Positions 1-12,500 of a stretch of DNA of 64,000 nucleotides are shown one piece after another (the stretch's first letter is position 1; each line of letters opens with the position of its first letter). The position numbers and the translations under genes were made by a program. The notes beneath the pieces are model-generated. The model saw only the letters and a list, made by a program, of their open reading frames with translations, was not told the origin of the DNA and searched no databases. Source of the DNA: Nicotiana tabacum (lineage: Eukaryota; Streptophyta; Magnoliopsida; Solanales; Solanaceae). The DNA is taken from the NCBI RefSeq assembly GCF_000715075.1, contig NC_134097.1, positions 125,920,997-125,984,996 on the forward strand. Direction: 5' to 3'.

Positions 1-330
1 CATTTGCGACCCTACCTATGTAAGCCATTTGTCCTTTGCACAAATATCCTCTAATTTTTGGAACTTGTCCCCTAACCTCTTCACTTTCTTGCAAAAGTCC
101 TACTTTTTGACACAGAGATGAATTACATTTCATAGGGTAATCTAACGTTAGCCTCAACTTTTTATCTCATTTTTCTTGCTTTGTTTTCATAGCAAAATGG
201 AACCCTATTGAGTTCACATGCGCTCGAATTTATTGTATCAAGTGTTATTCTTATCTTGTCTCTTATTATATTCATATTAAGTCTTAAACAGTAGATTTTT
301 TTTCTAGCGTTAGCAACAACAAAAAAAGGC
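1..330. other. intergenic, no gene seen
   Basis: AT-rich sequence with stops in all frames. I see no recognisable gene, repeat or RNA here. The short open frame on the minus strand near 162-392 overlaps the RTE LINE tail that follows and has no recognisable domain. Confidence 0.5.
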
Positions 331-334
331 CAAA

Positions 335-757
335 GAAGTATCGGAAAAATGTGATAAGGCAGGACATGACGTACCTGTAACTTACTGAACATGACATTTG
401 ATATAAAGGTGTGAATGTCGAGAATTAGGGTAGAAGGCTAGTAGGTAGTCGAGCGTATCTCTTTTTCATACATGTAGTATTAATATTATTCTCGTACTTT
501 CTTATACTTATTAGATTTCTAGTACTATCAGTTATTTCTTTTGCTTCGATTATCTTATTATCTTGTTGTTGTTAATGTTCCTTGTTATTGCTTCGTTACT
601 ATTACTGTATTTCTTTTTAATAATGTTGTGACTATGCTTTTTCTGGGCTGAGAGTCTATCGGAAATACCTTCACAAGGTAGGGTGAGGTCTACATACACA
701 CTACCCTCCCTAAACTCAACTTGTGGGATTACATTGAATTTGTTATTGTTGTTTTAA
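335..757 (+). mobile_element. RTE-clade LINE, 3' end fragment
   Basis: The segment starts in a decayed match to the last residues of plant RTE reverse transcriptases (pattern IRQDM-YL-LTE-D, about 350-400). It then runs through the same 3' untranslated tail as the RTE copy at 57891-58533, including 'gtagtcgagcgta' near 446 and 'gagagtctatc' near 649. It ends in the conserved block with 'gtctacatacacactaccct' and a TTG-rich tail. The left boundary and any target-site duplication are not clear. The tail is also shared with the TS-type SINE at about 54200-54423. Confidence 0.7.
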
Positions 758-1066
758 AAAAAGACTAACGAGGAAAATCACAAAAACCAAATGATCAAGT
801 ATTCAAGGTGCAAAATTCAAAGAACTAAAGATTCTAAGAACTCTACAACTTTGTAAGTGGAGTAAAACAATGTCGACAAAAAAAAAAGTAACATAAGTAT
901 TTAAGTTATATACATTTTAAATAACTTTTATAGTACTTTTAATTAGTGCAATTTAATTGATTGTAGAATGTGCTCTCTATATTTTATATTATCATACCAG
1001 ACTTGGTACGAAGAGAGAATGAGCAACTTCTCATGATACCAACACTCAAGGAATTCACATCAAATT

Positions 1067-1935
1067 CCTCCCAAACCCCCTGACAAAATTTCACCAACAA
1101 TCAATTCTACTCCTTCTTACAAAGATAAATTAATTTAAGGGGAAATATTCTCCATTGCTTCCCAATCAATACCAGGATCCTCGTTTACTACTATGGATAT
1201 CCAATCATATGATTTGGAAACCACTTCAATGGAGGATGTGTGCCAAAATATGAGGCAAATCATACTGAGTGAGGATGATAAAGAAAGAATGTACAATCCT
1301 TGGAAATATTCACTCATCATCAAACTCATGGGCAAACGGCTAGTTCACCATTACCTAAAGAGAAAAACTCAAGAGCTATGGAAGGTAGATGAAAATTATC
1401 CTCTAATAGACCTAGCGGAAGATTACTACACGGTTAAATTAACTAAAGAGAAAAGCATGACTAGAATACTACATGATGGACTCTGGTTCATCAATGGCAT
1501 TTTCCTATCAGTGCAAAAATGGGTCCCTAATTTTGTAGCAACAGAGGCATCCAAAAATTGTACTGTCGTTTGGGTAAGATTACCACAACTCCCCACAGAA
1601 TTTTATGATGAGATTATTCTAACAAAAATTGAAAACTGCATTGGCAAATTGCTTAAAGTGGATGCATGTACATCGGCCACTTTGAGAGGGAGATATACGA
1701 GACTCTATGTGGAATTACCATTGGACCAGCCGGTTCAAACTTTTATCATGATTGGCCATCACAAATAACCTATACTCTATCAAGAAGAAGGTTTTTTGTG
1801 CAAAATCTGTGGAAGGCTGGGGCACTCAAACAGAACCTGCCCCGGTCCATAGGATTCTACCAAGTGGCCATAATGAGGGTCCAGTTACAAATGAGGCACC
1901 ACAACCTAAGGAAGAAACAACATAGGAGTGGATGA
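1067..1935 (+). pseudogene. LINE ORF1 (DUF4283 and zinc knuckle), broken
   Basis: ORF1 of the LINE is a putative RNA-binding gag-like protein. The frame that starts CCT at 1067 leads through 'SYKDKL', typical of the N-terminus of these proteins, to a stop, then runs open from 1193 to 1768 (191 residues). The open part has a DUF4283-like pattern, including W-V-LP-LP---Y--. A single TAA at 1766-1768 ends it. The same frame continues straight on into C-x2-C-x4-H-x4-C (CKICGRLGHSNRTC, about 1799-1840), so the knuckle is separated by one nonsense change, not a frameshift. Later sequence to about 3400 is the low-complexity ORF1 tail, with more stops. Confidence 0.8.
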
Positions 1936-3579
1936 CAATCTCTTTTTCCAGGAAAAACAAATCAAAAGTAGCCAATCAGTCCATGAACAAGGCAAGTTCC
2001 TCTGTTGTACCAGGTATTAATGTACGCATATTTGATGCATTGTCAGGTAAGTATTTAAATATGCAACCTATGAGCTAAGTTAATAATCAATTGCTTACTA
2101 ACCCTAATACAGCTTACCCTACAGCCCAATCAGACCAAGGTGAGGAGGGAACTTTAGGAGCAAATGAGATCACTGGAAAACCACCCAATCGCAATGAGGG
2201 TGATTTTTCCAATAACCTACAAGAGCACATAGTTTTGAAAAATTCAATAAAAATTTTAAATTATAACAACACTAATTTGCATGGCAAGATGAAGACCATT
2301 TCTACAAGTGTCCAAAACGTGTCACACCCTACTAAATCTAATAATTATACAAACCTTTTGTCTAACAAAATGGATTTGGTTTTAATCCCACAATAACCAA
2401 CAAAAGCGGACAAGACATCATTAATACTATTACTAATAACTACATCTCTAACATTAATAACCAATCAAACAATGTTGAAAAAACTACTAGAACTAACCAT
2501 ACAAAATCTGCCCCTAATTCTAATCCAACCATACAATACATGGACATAGAAGATAGCCAAGTGGAGGAGGGCAAATCCATGCAAGATTTGGATATAAACC
2601 ACACATAATCTTTTATTAGTCCTATAAAGGTAGAGCAAATCATTGCAAAACCTACTACCCCAATAGATTGTATCCCTCCTATATTACCTCAAACTACCAA
2701 CAATGCCAAGACCACCACTAAAGTTGAGAAGAAGATATCGGTTGATCAAACTTATTCACCTCTCAAGGAATCAAAGGATGAACAATTTACCGCCACTTCC
2801 TCCTCAATTCCCTTCAAACCCAATAATCTATGCCCAACTCCCGAGCTCATCCAACCATGTACCCCAATCATGGGTGGAACTGGGTCTCCAAGGACATGCC
2901 ATCTCAATCAACATAGAAATCAATGGTCAGGAGTCAATCCTAATAATTCAAAACACACACTTCCTTGCACAACTAATCTCAGAAGGGATGAGCTTAGCAA
3001 TGAACAACTATATCAATCAAATCTGGATGAGCAATATCCTACAACCCCTAGCACCTTCGTTAAACCAAAATCTAGTTCACAACATGCAACAAATGTGGAA
3101 TATACCCCACAACTCCAACTAACAGCTTCCACAGAATCCACCTATCAATCTGCCCTTCTTTGCACCAGAGGGCATGATGCTTCTGAACCCCATCTTCACA
3201 CAGTGGACTCCATAACACATGCAAGACTGGCAACAAGGTTCACAACCAGATCCAATGGAAGATCAAGCACCAGCAGAAAACATGCAGAATCAGGAAAGGC
3301 TTTAGGAGGAAGAAGAGGAGGAAGAGGACGACTTGGCACACTTGGGGGAGCCAGTAGTAGCTTTTTTAAACCTAAGCGAGGTAAAAATACTTATCTTCAA
3401 GGAAATGCTAGGCAGTAAGTCTATCTTCAACTGCCCGACGACACTTTACAAATGCTCCTTGGACATCCGCCCTCCTCACGATCCCACAGTGGGGAAACAT
3501 GTGGTGATACCGGTTCCCTCCATAAGGAGGAACCCCAACAACATCCCAACAAACAAACAACCCATGCATCAACCAGTTA

Positions 3580-6500
3580 ATATTATAATTTGGAACGTGA
3601 CAGGAGCAAATAATGCTAACTTTAAGAGACACTTTCGTGAGCTTATGGATACCCATAGGTCATGCTTAATTGCTTTGTTAGAAACAAAAATGGAGAGTCA
3701 TGTTTCCATCCTAGAAGATTATCACTTCACTGAGATGGTTGAGGTTCCTACTATTGGACAAGCTGGAGGTTTGGTAATTCTGTGGAATAATGAGGTGGTG
3801 ATAGTTAGCAACTTTACTAAGAATGGACAAGTAATACATGCAATGATAGAGGTAAAGCCTAAAAACCTTACTTGGTTATTTTCTACTGTTTATGCTAGCA
3901 ATGATATAGCTCTTAGACATTTGTTATGGGATAACCTCTTAAATCCATGTTTGATAGGTATAAGGAACCATGGTTAATCGGGGGAATTTTAATGAAATAA
4001 TAGATTCAGAGGACAAGTTTGGGGGCAGGTCTATCAATCAAAAAAGGGCTAAATTCCTAATAAATTGTCTTAAATATTGTAACTTAGTAGATCTTGGGTT
4101 TAAAGTATGTAAATACACATGGTCCAACCATCGTATGAGAAAGGGGGCCTAATTATGGAAAGGTTAGATATGGTATACTCCAATTCCGAGTGGTTACAAG
4201 AGTTCAACAATGTTATAGTAACACATCTATCAATATTACACTCGGACCATAACCCCATCTTGGTCAATCTTAATAGTAAAATTAATAATAACCATGCTAG
4301 GCCTTTTAGACTTGAAACCTTCTGGTGCTCCAACACAGATTTTCCAAGAGCGGTGTCTGATAGTTGGGCAAATAGGGATATAATTGATGGGACGGAGTCT
4401 TTTCATAAAAATGTATTAGAATGGAAACAAGTTACCGTTGGGAATATTTTTGCTAGGAAAAGAAAATTATAAAAACGTATTAATGATATTCAAAACTCTC
4501 CTAGCTACCAAACTAGCTAGTACCTTAGAGACCTAGAAGTAAAACTTGTTGAAGATTATGACACAATCCTCAAACTAGAAGAGGACTACTGGAAATTACG
4601 ATCTAGGGTCAATTGGTTAAATGAAGGAGATGCAAATACAAAGTTCTTTCATATTCAAGCCACTAACCGGAGATGGAGAAATAATATTGTCTTTTTTAAA
4701 GATAACTATGGAAATTGGATCGAAAATCAAACTGCCCTAATTGCTTATGTTTCAAATCACTTCCAAAGTATCTTCACTACGTCTCATGAAAATACTAACT
4801 GGAAAGACATTCAATCTGATAACAATACCTACAACAAAGTTGACTTATCCAGCATTGATAGTAAATTAAAAAATTATGAGATTAAGAAAGTCATTTTCTC
4901 CTTCAAACCATACAAGGCTCCTAAACCGGATGGTCTACACCCCTTCTTCTTCCAAAAGTTCTGGCCAATTCTAGGCAGTAAGGTCATGAACTTGTGTCAA
5001 AAAATATTTGACACAAGGGTTATGCCTCATCAAATTAACAAAACCTACTTATGTTTGATCCCTAAATTCATTAATGCAAACCAATTAAAAATTTTAGGCC
5101 AATAAGCCTTTGTAACACTTTGTATAAAGTGGTCACTAAAGTTATTGCTAATCGCATCAAGTCTTTCCTTAAACATCTTATTAATGATCAACAAAGTAGC
5201 TTTGTTAAAAATAGGCGAGCTACAGATAATGTTATCATTATTCAGGAAGTGTTAAAACGGTTTAACACTCACAAAGGAAAAGAAAATTGCATTCTAAAGC
5301 TCGATCTAGAAAAAGCTTTTGATAAATTAGAGTAGTCATATGTCTACAGAACCCTAAAATTTTACAACTTTTCTCCTAATATATCTTCCCTAATCCTTAA
5401 TTGCGTATCAACCAGTACTACCTCCATCTTAATAAATGGAAATAAAACGGAGGAATTCTACCCCACTAGGGGAATTAGACAAGGAGACACAATGTCCACC
5501 TATCTTTTCATTTTATGCATGGACATGTTGTCCAAAAATATTGAACATCAAGTTGACATCCTCAATTGGGACCCAATTATACTAAATAAAAAATGTCCTT
5601 CCTTGTCCCACTTGTTCTTTGCAGATGACCTAACTTTAATGGGTCGTGCAAACAATAAAATTATCACTATTATGTGGAATAGTATGAAAAAATTTTGTTA
5701 CTTATCCGGGCTTAATATAAACAAAGATAAATCTAAAATGTTAGTGTCAAAGTCTTGCACTAATGATAATATCACAATGGCTACTAATACTTTTGACATA
5801 AAACTTAGTAAAGCTTTTGGTACTTACCTAGGTTTTTCCATGCTCCAAAACCACCCTAGGCATAAAGACTACCAACCTGTAATTGATAAAATACTGGCAA
5901 GATTGAATAATTGGAATGTAAAGTAGCTTAGCATGGCGGAAAGGTGCACTTTAATAAAATCTACTCTTAACACAATCCCAAATCACCAAATGTAATTATC
6001 CTTACTTCCTAGTAAAACTCTTAAGGAAATTGATAAGATTCAGAGAGATTTCCTATGGGGAACTATTAGTGAAAAGAAAAAAATTCACCTAGTTGGTTGG
6101 AATATGGTAACTCTTTCTAAAGATGGGGGGGAGGGCTAGGGATTAAAAAAGCAAAATCTAAAAATATATCCCTGTTGGACAGCCTAGCGCGTATTCTTAC
6201 TAACCCGTCATCCCTTTGGGCTCGTGTTCTCATTAGCTTGTATGGGCATACTAGTACAACTGGGGGTTGCTCAAATACTTAGAAAAGGCTATTAAAAGGC
6301 TGGAGCATCTGTAAACAAGGTATAAGGTGGCCAGTGGTCCAACATCCAAACATGACCATCTGGGAAACAAACTGGATCCCAAACTTCAACAACCTTAGAG
6401 ATAACATAATTGGTCCCCTAACCTATAATGAAAATTGTCTAAAATTGAACGACATCCAGAACAACAATGGATGGGATTTAACAAAAATCTCTTTTGAGCT

Positions 6501-7740
6501 CCCACAAAATATTATTAATAGTATCCATTCATTATCTACAACTTCAAACCCTACTCACATCAATAACCTCATCTGGAGTATAAACCCTAGTGGGGTATTC
6601 ACAACTTCTTCGTGTTATAAATTGATTGACAAACAATCCCAACCAAATAAAATATTCAATTGGATTTGGGGCACAAAATGTCCAAGGAAAATTCAGTTCT
6701 TCCTATGAAAATGTTATCACTCACGTCTCCCTACTAGAGAATACCTTGGGAAAATTGGTATTAACATAGACACAAACTGCCCTATATGCAAAAACATGAA
6801 GGAATCCACAATACACATTTTCTGAGAATGCAAGGTGGCTCAAATTTTTTGGCAAACCATGGGGGTGCCCATAAATAACATATTGGATAATGAACACTGG
6901 GTAAATTTTTTACGTAATAGGAACCTTGAAATAATCAACAAACTCATAACATGGGAAGAAGTTTTTCCATTTGTAATCTAGGCAATTTGGAGAAACAGAA
7001 ATGAAAACAACGTGAACAATACTAGCAACCATATCAACACAACCAACGTCATTCACCAAGCATTGAAATATCACTTGCTAACATCCAAGCCTACTAATAA
7101 TAATATACAAGTCAAGCTAAAAGTAAAGTGGCAGGCCCCTCCAAGGAATTGGTACAAGCTCAATTTTGATGGAGCCTTCAACAAAAGTTGTTTACATGGA
7201 GGTGTCAGTGGAATAATATGCAACAACAAAGGAGAATGGATATTGGGCTACTACGAGAAGTATCTCACAACATCACCTATCCAGGCTGAACTCCTAGCAC
7301 TACGGCATGCACTTCAAATAATTAGGAAAGAAAACATATGCCCAGTTGAAGTTGAAACAGATGCCATAGAGGTCATTCGCTTTCTTTACGAGGATTATCC
7401 TACTTACAAAGATTTAATTCATGAATGCAGGTGGTTAATGGAGAAGGCAATGCAGCAAGAGGAGATCATAATGAAGCATAGCTTTCGTGAAGGAAACATG
7501 GTAGCACACCAGTTGGCAAAAGAAGCTCTAATGTCTCCTAGTTATAATAAAACTTGTTATTTTGTATCACCACCTACCTTTGCAATGGATGCCTATTGTA
7601 AGGACCAGGATGGCCATAACTATGTTAGATCATGTTATATGAATGTGTGTAGTACTCTAGCAGCACTAGGAAATGACATTGCCTTAGAAGGCATTTCTCT
7701 AGTATGTACTAATGGCAATGCTATGGGCCTCGTACCCTAG
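3580..7740 (+). pseudogene. LINE ORF2: endonuclease, reverse transcriptase, RNase H, broken
   Basis: The endonuclease begins IIWNVTGANN near 3586 and includes ETKMES, GGLVILW, GNFNE and SDHNPI; the usual GDFNE reads GNFNE, so a catalytic Asp is changed. The reverse transcriptase is in pieces from about 4890 to 5926, with KAPKPDG, RPISLCN, KLDLEKAFDKLEW (a stop follows the E), GIRQGD and the catalytic FADD. A zf-RVT block with CPICKNMKEST lies near 6780-6840. The RNase H at 7012-7740 is open for 242 codons, has NFDGAFN, QAELLALRHAL and ETDA, and is the best preserved part. The family cuts target DNA and copies its own RNA. Stops and frameshifts show that this copy is dead. Confidence 0.85.
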
Positions 7741-7790
7741 TTTCTACTGTTTTTACTATTACTAATATAAGTATTTTTTCCTTAAAAAGA

Positions 7791-8600
7791 AAATACTTGA
7801 CATGAAGAGTAATATATTGTTATTGGTCAATTTTGCGTGGTTAATAGTGACGTACGAGTGGTGACATCACCATGTCCGGTAAAACAAAAAAAGTTCACAG
7901 TAAAAATGAAATGCAAGCCACATTCATGGAACCTCAAATAATTTCCGCTTCAGATATACTTTCCGTTCCTTACTTTTGTTTTTCCAATTTGTTTTGTTTG
8001 GTTAATTGTAGATGATTGTGTCCTTATTGTGACCTTTATTACTTTGGAATTGATGTACCAAATAATGTGGACGAATCTAATTATTCACATCAAACTAAAA
8101 GACAGGAAAATGTAGATAATGAGAAATTTGAAAACGTGGTCAACTCTTTAAATTGCTCAAGGGGAATGAAAGAATTCCTGAACATTAGATTTTCTTGAAA
8201 ATATGAAAGGAGAGAAGCATCAATAGGTTTGCTACGTAGGAGAGATGATATGACTACTTTGGCCAGTATCATTCTCCTACGTAATAAACCTTAATAGATG
8301 ATGTTATATCAGAAGTGGAGCCAAAATTTAAAGTTTATGAATTCTGAATTTACCATGGAACTCATAGGTCATCTCTTTTGAAGCTACTGCACGTTTAGAA
8401 GAGAAGCAAATTACCTTTCTTTTCTCCTTTCTCATGCAGGGAAGAGAACAAAAATGAACTGCAGATAATAGTTTCCCACCTTTTTTGCTTCCTTCTCGAA
8501 TCTCAAGCGTGATTTTTTGTATGTGTAGTTCAGCTTTGGTTGCGAGAGAGGATAAATTGAAATATGCCTTCTTTGTTCTATGTGGTAAATTTCACAATGT
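7791..8600. other. spacer after the LINE, with a dispersed-repeat fragment
   Basis: There is no firm gene. A 60-codon plus-strand frame at 8016-8198 has no recognisable family. Around 8310-8365 the text 'agtggagccaaaatttaaag' resembles one end of the Solanaceae dispersed repeat seen better at 47465-47665. Possible splice acceptors occur (for example 'ttgtag' near 8010 and 'atgcag' near 8440), but I could not build a gene from them. Confidence 0.4.
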
Positions 8601-8640
8601 TATGGTGCAGTGATGATGTATGCTTGTTTTTTTTAGCAGG

Positions 8641-8748
8641 GTGTTTCAGTGTGGCATTTGAGGACTAGATTGGAACTTCTTTCAACCAGGATTGACACTT
8701 CACTTCACAGTCTGCAATGTGACCAGATGACGAAACAGGAAAAATAGT
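8641..8748 (+). CDS. possible last coding exon of an unrecognised gene
   Basis: A pyrimidine-rich tract and 'tagcag' precede an open stretch that runs from GGT at about 8640 to a TAG at about 8748. It encodes roughly 35 residues with a mixed, protein-like composition (VSVWHLRTRLELLSTRIDTS). I do not recognise the family, and no upstream exons could be joined. It could be the end of a gene whose earlier exons were displaced by the LINE at 1.0-7.8 kb, or chance. The evidence is only the acceptor-like site, an open frame and composition. Confidence 0.2.
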
Positions 8749-9300
8749 CGAGAACTTTTTAGGACAAGCAGATTAGTTTGTTTTTGTTTTTCTAATGAGA
8801 GATTTCTTTTAGTCACTCTAAAGGTTACTATATTTTTCAAACTAGTAGGAAAAGTTTATCTATTCCACTAAGGAGAGGGATAGTCTCAAGTTTTTTGCAC
8901 CAAGATGGCTCCATATGCCCATATTTGCAGCTCCTGTAAAAACTTAAGATGTCAATCCTTCAATAGATCGCAAACAATGACAAAAATCAAGCAACGGATC
9001 TTATTTGCTATATTACTTCATCTATGACCTGGAGAAAATTGCCCCACCTCCAGTTCATTTCCAGGTCCTATTTCGATTTTCAAATGCAAACCAGTTAGGT
9101 ATATTTTCGGATAATATAGTGGCCGCTTCGCGCTCCTCCGCACACATTTGGCCCTGCTATAAAGTGTGCGCGGGCGTCAGCCCCTTGGGGACCCGAAAGC
9201 ATTTAGCATTAGATACTAACTACCTAAGTCAGAACACCATATTGACAACTGTAAAATGAAGCATCTAGAGCATACTTCAGCTATCAACCAGGCGAGACAG
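8749..9300. other. intergenic, no gene seen
   Basis: No domain or repeat family is recognised. A GC-richer patch at about 9120-9190 contains two short complementary segments ('cgcacaca', 'tgtgcgcg') and may be an old SINE or MITE remnant. The stretch probably lies just past the 3' end of PBG1. Confidence 0.35.
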
Positions 9301-9566
9301 TGTGTTCCATGACTTATATAAAGCTAGCACGCCAAATAAATTTGCAATTTATCACAACACCGAGTATAACTTTGGAAGAAAAGATTAACGCATAGCTATG
9401 GAAAAGTGCAGCACCATGAGGCATGTCTTTTTAGTTTACACAGCCACGGTTTTGATCATACAGAGTCGAACATCGCCTTCGAGAAGATGCAGAGAGTTTG
9501 GAAATTTGCAACACAAGATGCCAGTGTATTTCCTTCATCAATCTTAGACAATACAGCAGCCAGTTA
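9300..9566 (-). other. probable 3' UTR of PBG1
   Basis: Downstream of the PBG1 TAG (9569-9567, minus strand) the sequence is AT-rich and non-coding. The extent is a guess, since no certain poly(A) signal was identified. Confidence 0.4.
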
Positions 9567-12500
9567 CTACCATGAACCCTCGGCACCAACAGTTGGATTC
9601 TGGAAAGCAGAGAAGTTCCAGAAGGTCTTCAAAGAGTATGGCTGAGAAACTGTTACCCCCTCTTCAGTGATTTTTGCAATCTGCAAGTCCACAAAATGTC
9701 AGAATGAAATCGTAAACACTGTGCAGAAAAATCTCACCATCCTATTATTTAATTAGCTTGATAAAATTGTTCAGAGATGATGATTGCAGTATTAGAAAGC
9801 AAATTATACATCCAGTCGCTGCATTCAACTACAAATGCAAAGTTTGCGGCAAGTTCTACAAATTTCTCTTTAAGCTTCCCAAGACAGCCACCTTACTTTA
9901 TTCCCACTTTCGGGTTGAAATATAAACCAGAAACCAACCTTCAGGGAACAATAGCTATCAACATGGAGCAAATCATGTAAGCAAATGGCATGGACTTTGA
10001 AGATCAAAGTATGGTTTCTTCTGCAACCACTGGACTAAACTAAACCAATCTTATGGTTCATATGTAGATTCATTTTATTTTTTATCTTTTGCTATATTTT
10101 TTACTAGAAAAATAATGATAGATTAGAAAATATAGAATCAAATGATCTAGGTTTAGGTACTTGGGTGATGACAAGTGACATCAAAATTCAGAGCTTTACA
10201 CCTACAATAAAGCTATTAAGCATCAGCAAACTCAAGCTACAGATTTGAAGAGAGAAACTTTGGGAAACACTTTTTTGCAGTTAGAAAGTCTGATTTTGTT
10301 TCTAAAAAGTGGGGCTTTGTACCCAACCGCAGGAGGATTGTACCTGAAGCTTGTTGACCGCAGATCTGTCTCGATACAAAAGTACACGCATACATTTCTC
10401 CAACAACTTAACTCCTTCTTCATAACTCAAGTTTTCATGCCATTCGTCACGAAGAATGGGCCTTGCAAGGTGATTTCCAAATCCAGTAGCCACATGATCG
10501 TCCTCGTAATGCACACCAATCATACTAACCTAAACAAATTAAATTAAAAAGAAACACGCAAAAGCATCATCACCAAAAATCAATTATGACAAACAGGCAA
10601 AGCATCCAAAAGTGTGCAAGAATATATATTTTTTTTACCGTTCCAAGATACTTTTGTCCATTTTTCACTCCACCAAGTACAAGCGAATTCCAAAGTGGGT
10701 TGAACTTGTTGCGACGATTATACATCATACGTGTTAAATAGTTATGCACTTCTTTGGGACCCAAGGAGTTCCCATCATCCCACATGTTGTCATACAAGCT
10801 GCATTGATGAAGCATTGAATACGAGAAATGACTAAGAATAAATAGGCAAGGCAGACTGTAGCAGTCTAAACTCTTTATAAGCAATGACAAAACACTTAAA
10901 ATAATACGCAATAATCCCTCAGTAGTACAAACTTACATAAGCTCATCAAGTTTCCGCGATATCTCCTGGAAATCACTAATTTCACCGCTTGCACCAAGAA
11001 GGGAATGCTTTCCCACTGATTTCAATCGCTCCACGCTCTTGTAACGTATCGTTGAACCATAGGAACCTGTAAAACGAAGAAAGACCGATGATGTTCACCA
11101 CAACCAGCACATTACTACATAATCTCCAGCATGTATCAGCTGAACTAAACGAATTGCAACACTACTGGCATTCTCACATTTCGCTATCTATGCCACGACT
11201 ATCATAAGGACCTGCTAGTAATTTAAATCTCCAACGACTAATTCCTGAAAAACAAGCTAGTAATTCTGAAGAGTCTAGAACTGTGTATATTCAATCATAT
11301 GAAGCACTCTCCCCACAATTATAGCCTTGAATTTAAGTTCTATGAAAATGCTAATTCTTTCACGAAACTTAAGCAAAACCAGCTCCCAGCAAAGCAGTAA
11401 GAGAGGATTTTGGATATGACAGAAGAAAAAATATTTGGCTAAAATATTTGATTAAAACTTTAGGATAAATTATAGCCTTTTTGCCTGTCAGCAGAGCTAA
11501 AATAAATTCTTGTCTCTCTACAATCACAAGCTGACTAGGCGAACCTGCATCTTTCTTCCCATACACTCTTTCTTTTTGCTGTTTTCTTTCTGGGTTTATT
11601 CTTTTTGGTTGGAACGAGGGAATGAAGAAACAGTTAGTACCCTTTTTTATGGATGAAGTAAGAGTTATTATAAAAAGCATCAATTAAAACTTTAGGATAA
11701 ATTATAGCCTTTTTGCCTGTCAGCAGAGCTAAAATAAATTCTTGTCTCTCTACAATCACAAGCTGACTAGGCGAACCTGCATCTTTCTTCCCATACACTC
11801 TTTCTTTTTGCTGTTTTCTTTCTGGGTTTATTCTTTTTGGTTGGAACGAGGGAATGAAGAAACAGTTAGTACCTTTTTTGTGGATGAAGTAAGAGCTATT
11901 ATAAAAAGCATCAAGAAGATGCAAAAGATTTCTTAGCTCTAATACAGGTGGTCCTATGCTAGGGTCAGAGAGTTAACAAAATCCAAAAATAACTCAGGGG
12001 AGATAATAGGGGAGAGATTACTCCAGCTACATAACAAAACTAGGCAATTAGCCTTCAGAGAGTAGTTTGGAGTTGCTAAACCATCAAAACACCTATTTCT
12101 TTCTGTCAAATAGCCAAAAAGATACATCCAGGAAGTATTTTCCAGATCTTGCTGATGGATTTTACCAAATTTCCATGAAGAAACAGTTACTTATACCCTA
12201 AGACAATAGAAGATGACAATATAATCGGATCTATAGTTTCCATCTTCAAGTAAAGTTATATGAAGTATGAACATTAAATTAAAAAGGGAATTTAGTCTAT
12301 GCTTTTCATCATATCTGTGATTTCATGTGTAGCAATGTATCAATATGAAAAGAGTTGCCTTAGTTGTTTTTGCAGATAATGGCCCTTGAGCCTGGAAGAT
12401 GAAAACTGGGAGAAAGATAGTGTGGATGCTAAATGATCTACAAGGAAGCTGTGTCAACATCTATAGTCCGCCGTAATATCAGCAGCTGGCAGAATATTAA

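Larger units (their letters stand above)
1000..7790 (+). mobile_element. L1-type LINE with RNase H, nearly full length, degenerate
   Basis: In order on the plus strand are a gag-like ORF1 (DUF4283-type domain, then a CCHC knuckle), an apurinic-type endonuclease, a reverse transcriptase with FADD, a zf-RVT zinc-binding region and a C-terminal plant RNase H. This is the standard order for plant L1 LINEs that carry an RNase H domain. Many in-frame stops and frameshifts break it, so it cannot mobilise itself. The 5' end is set only roughly, just upstream of the first coding similarity (about 1067). The 3' end is set after the RNase H stop at 7740. I could not find a convincing target-site duplication or long poly(A). 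Confidence 0.85.

Noticed and set aside
7800..8300. 60-codon frames on both strands near 8016-8272
   Set aside because: They overlap each other on opposite strands, have no domain, and no conservation can be judged here.
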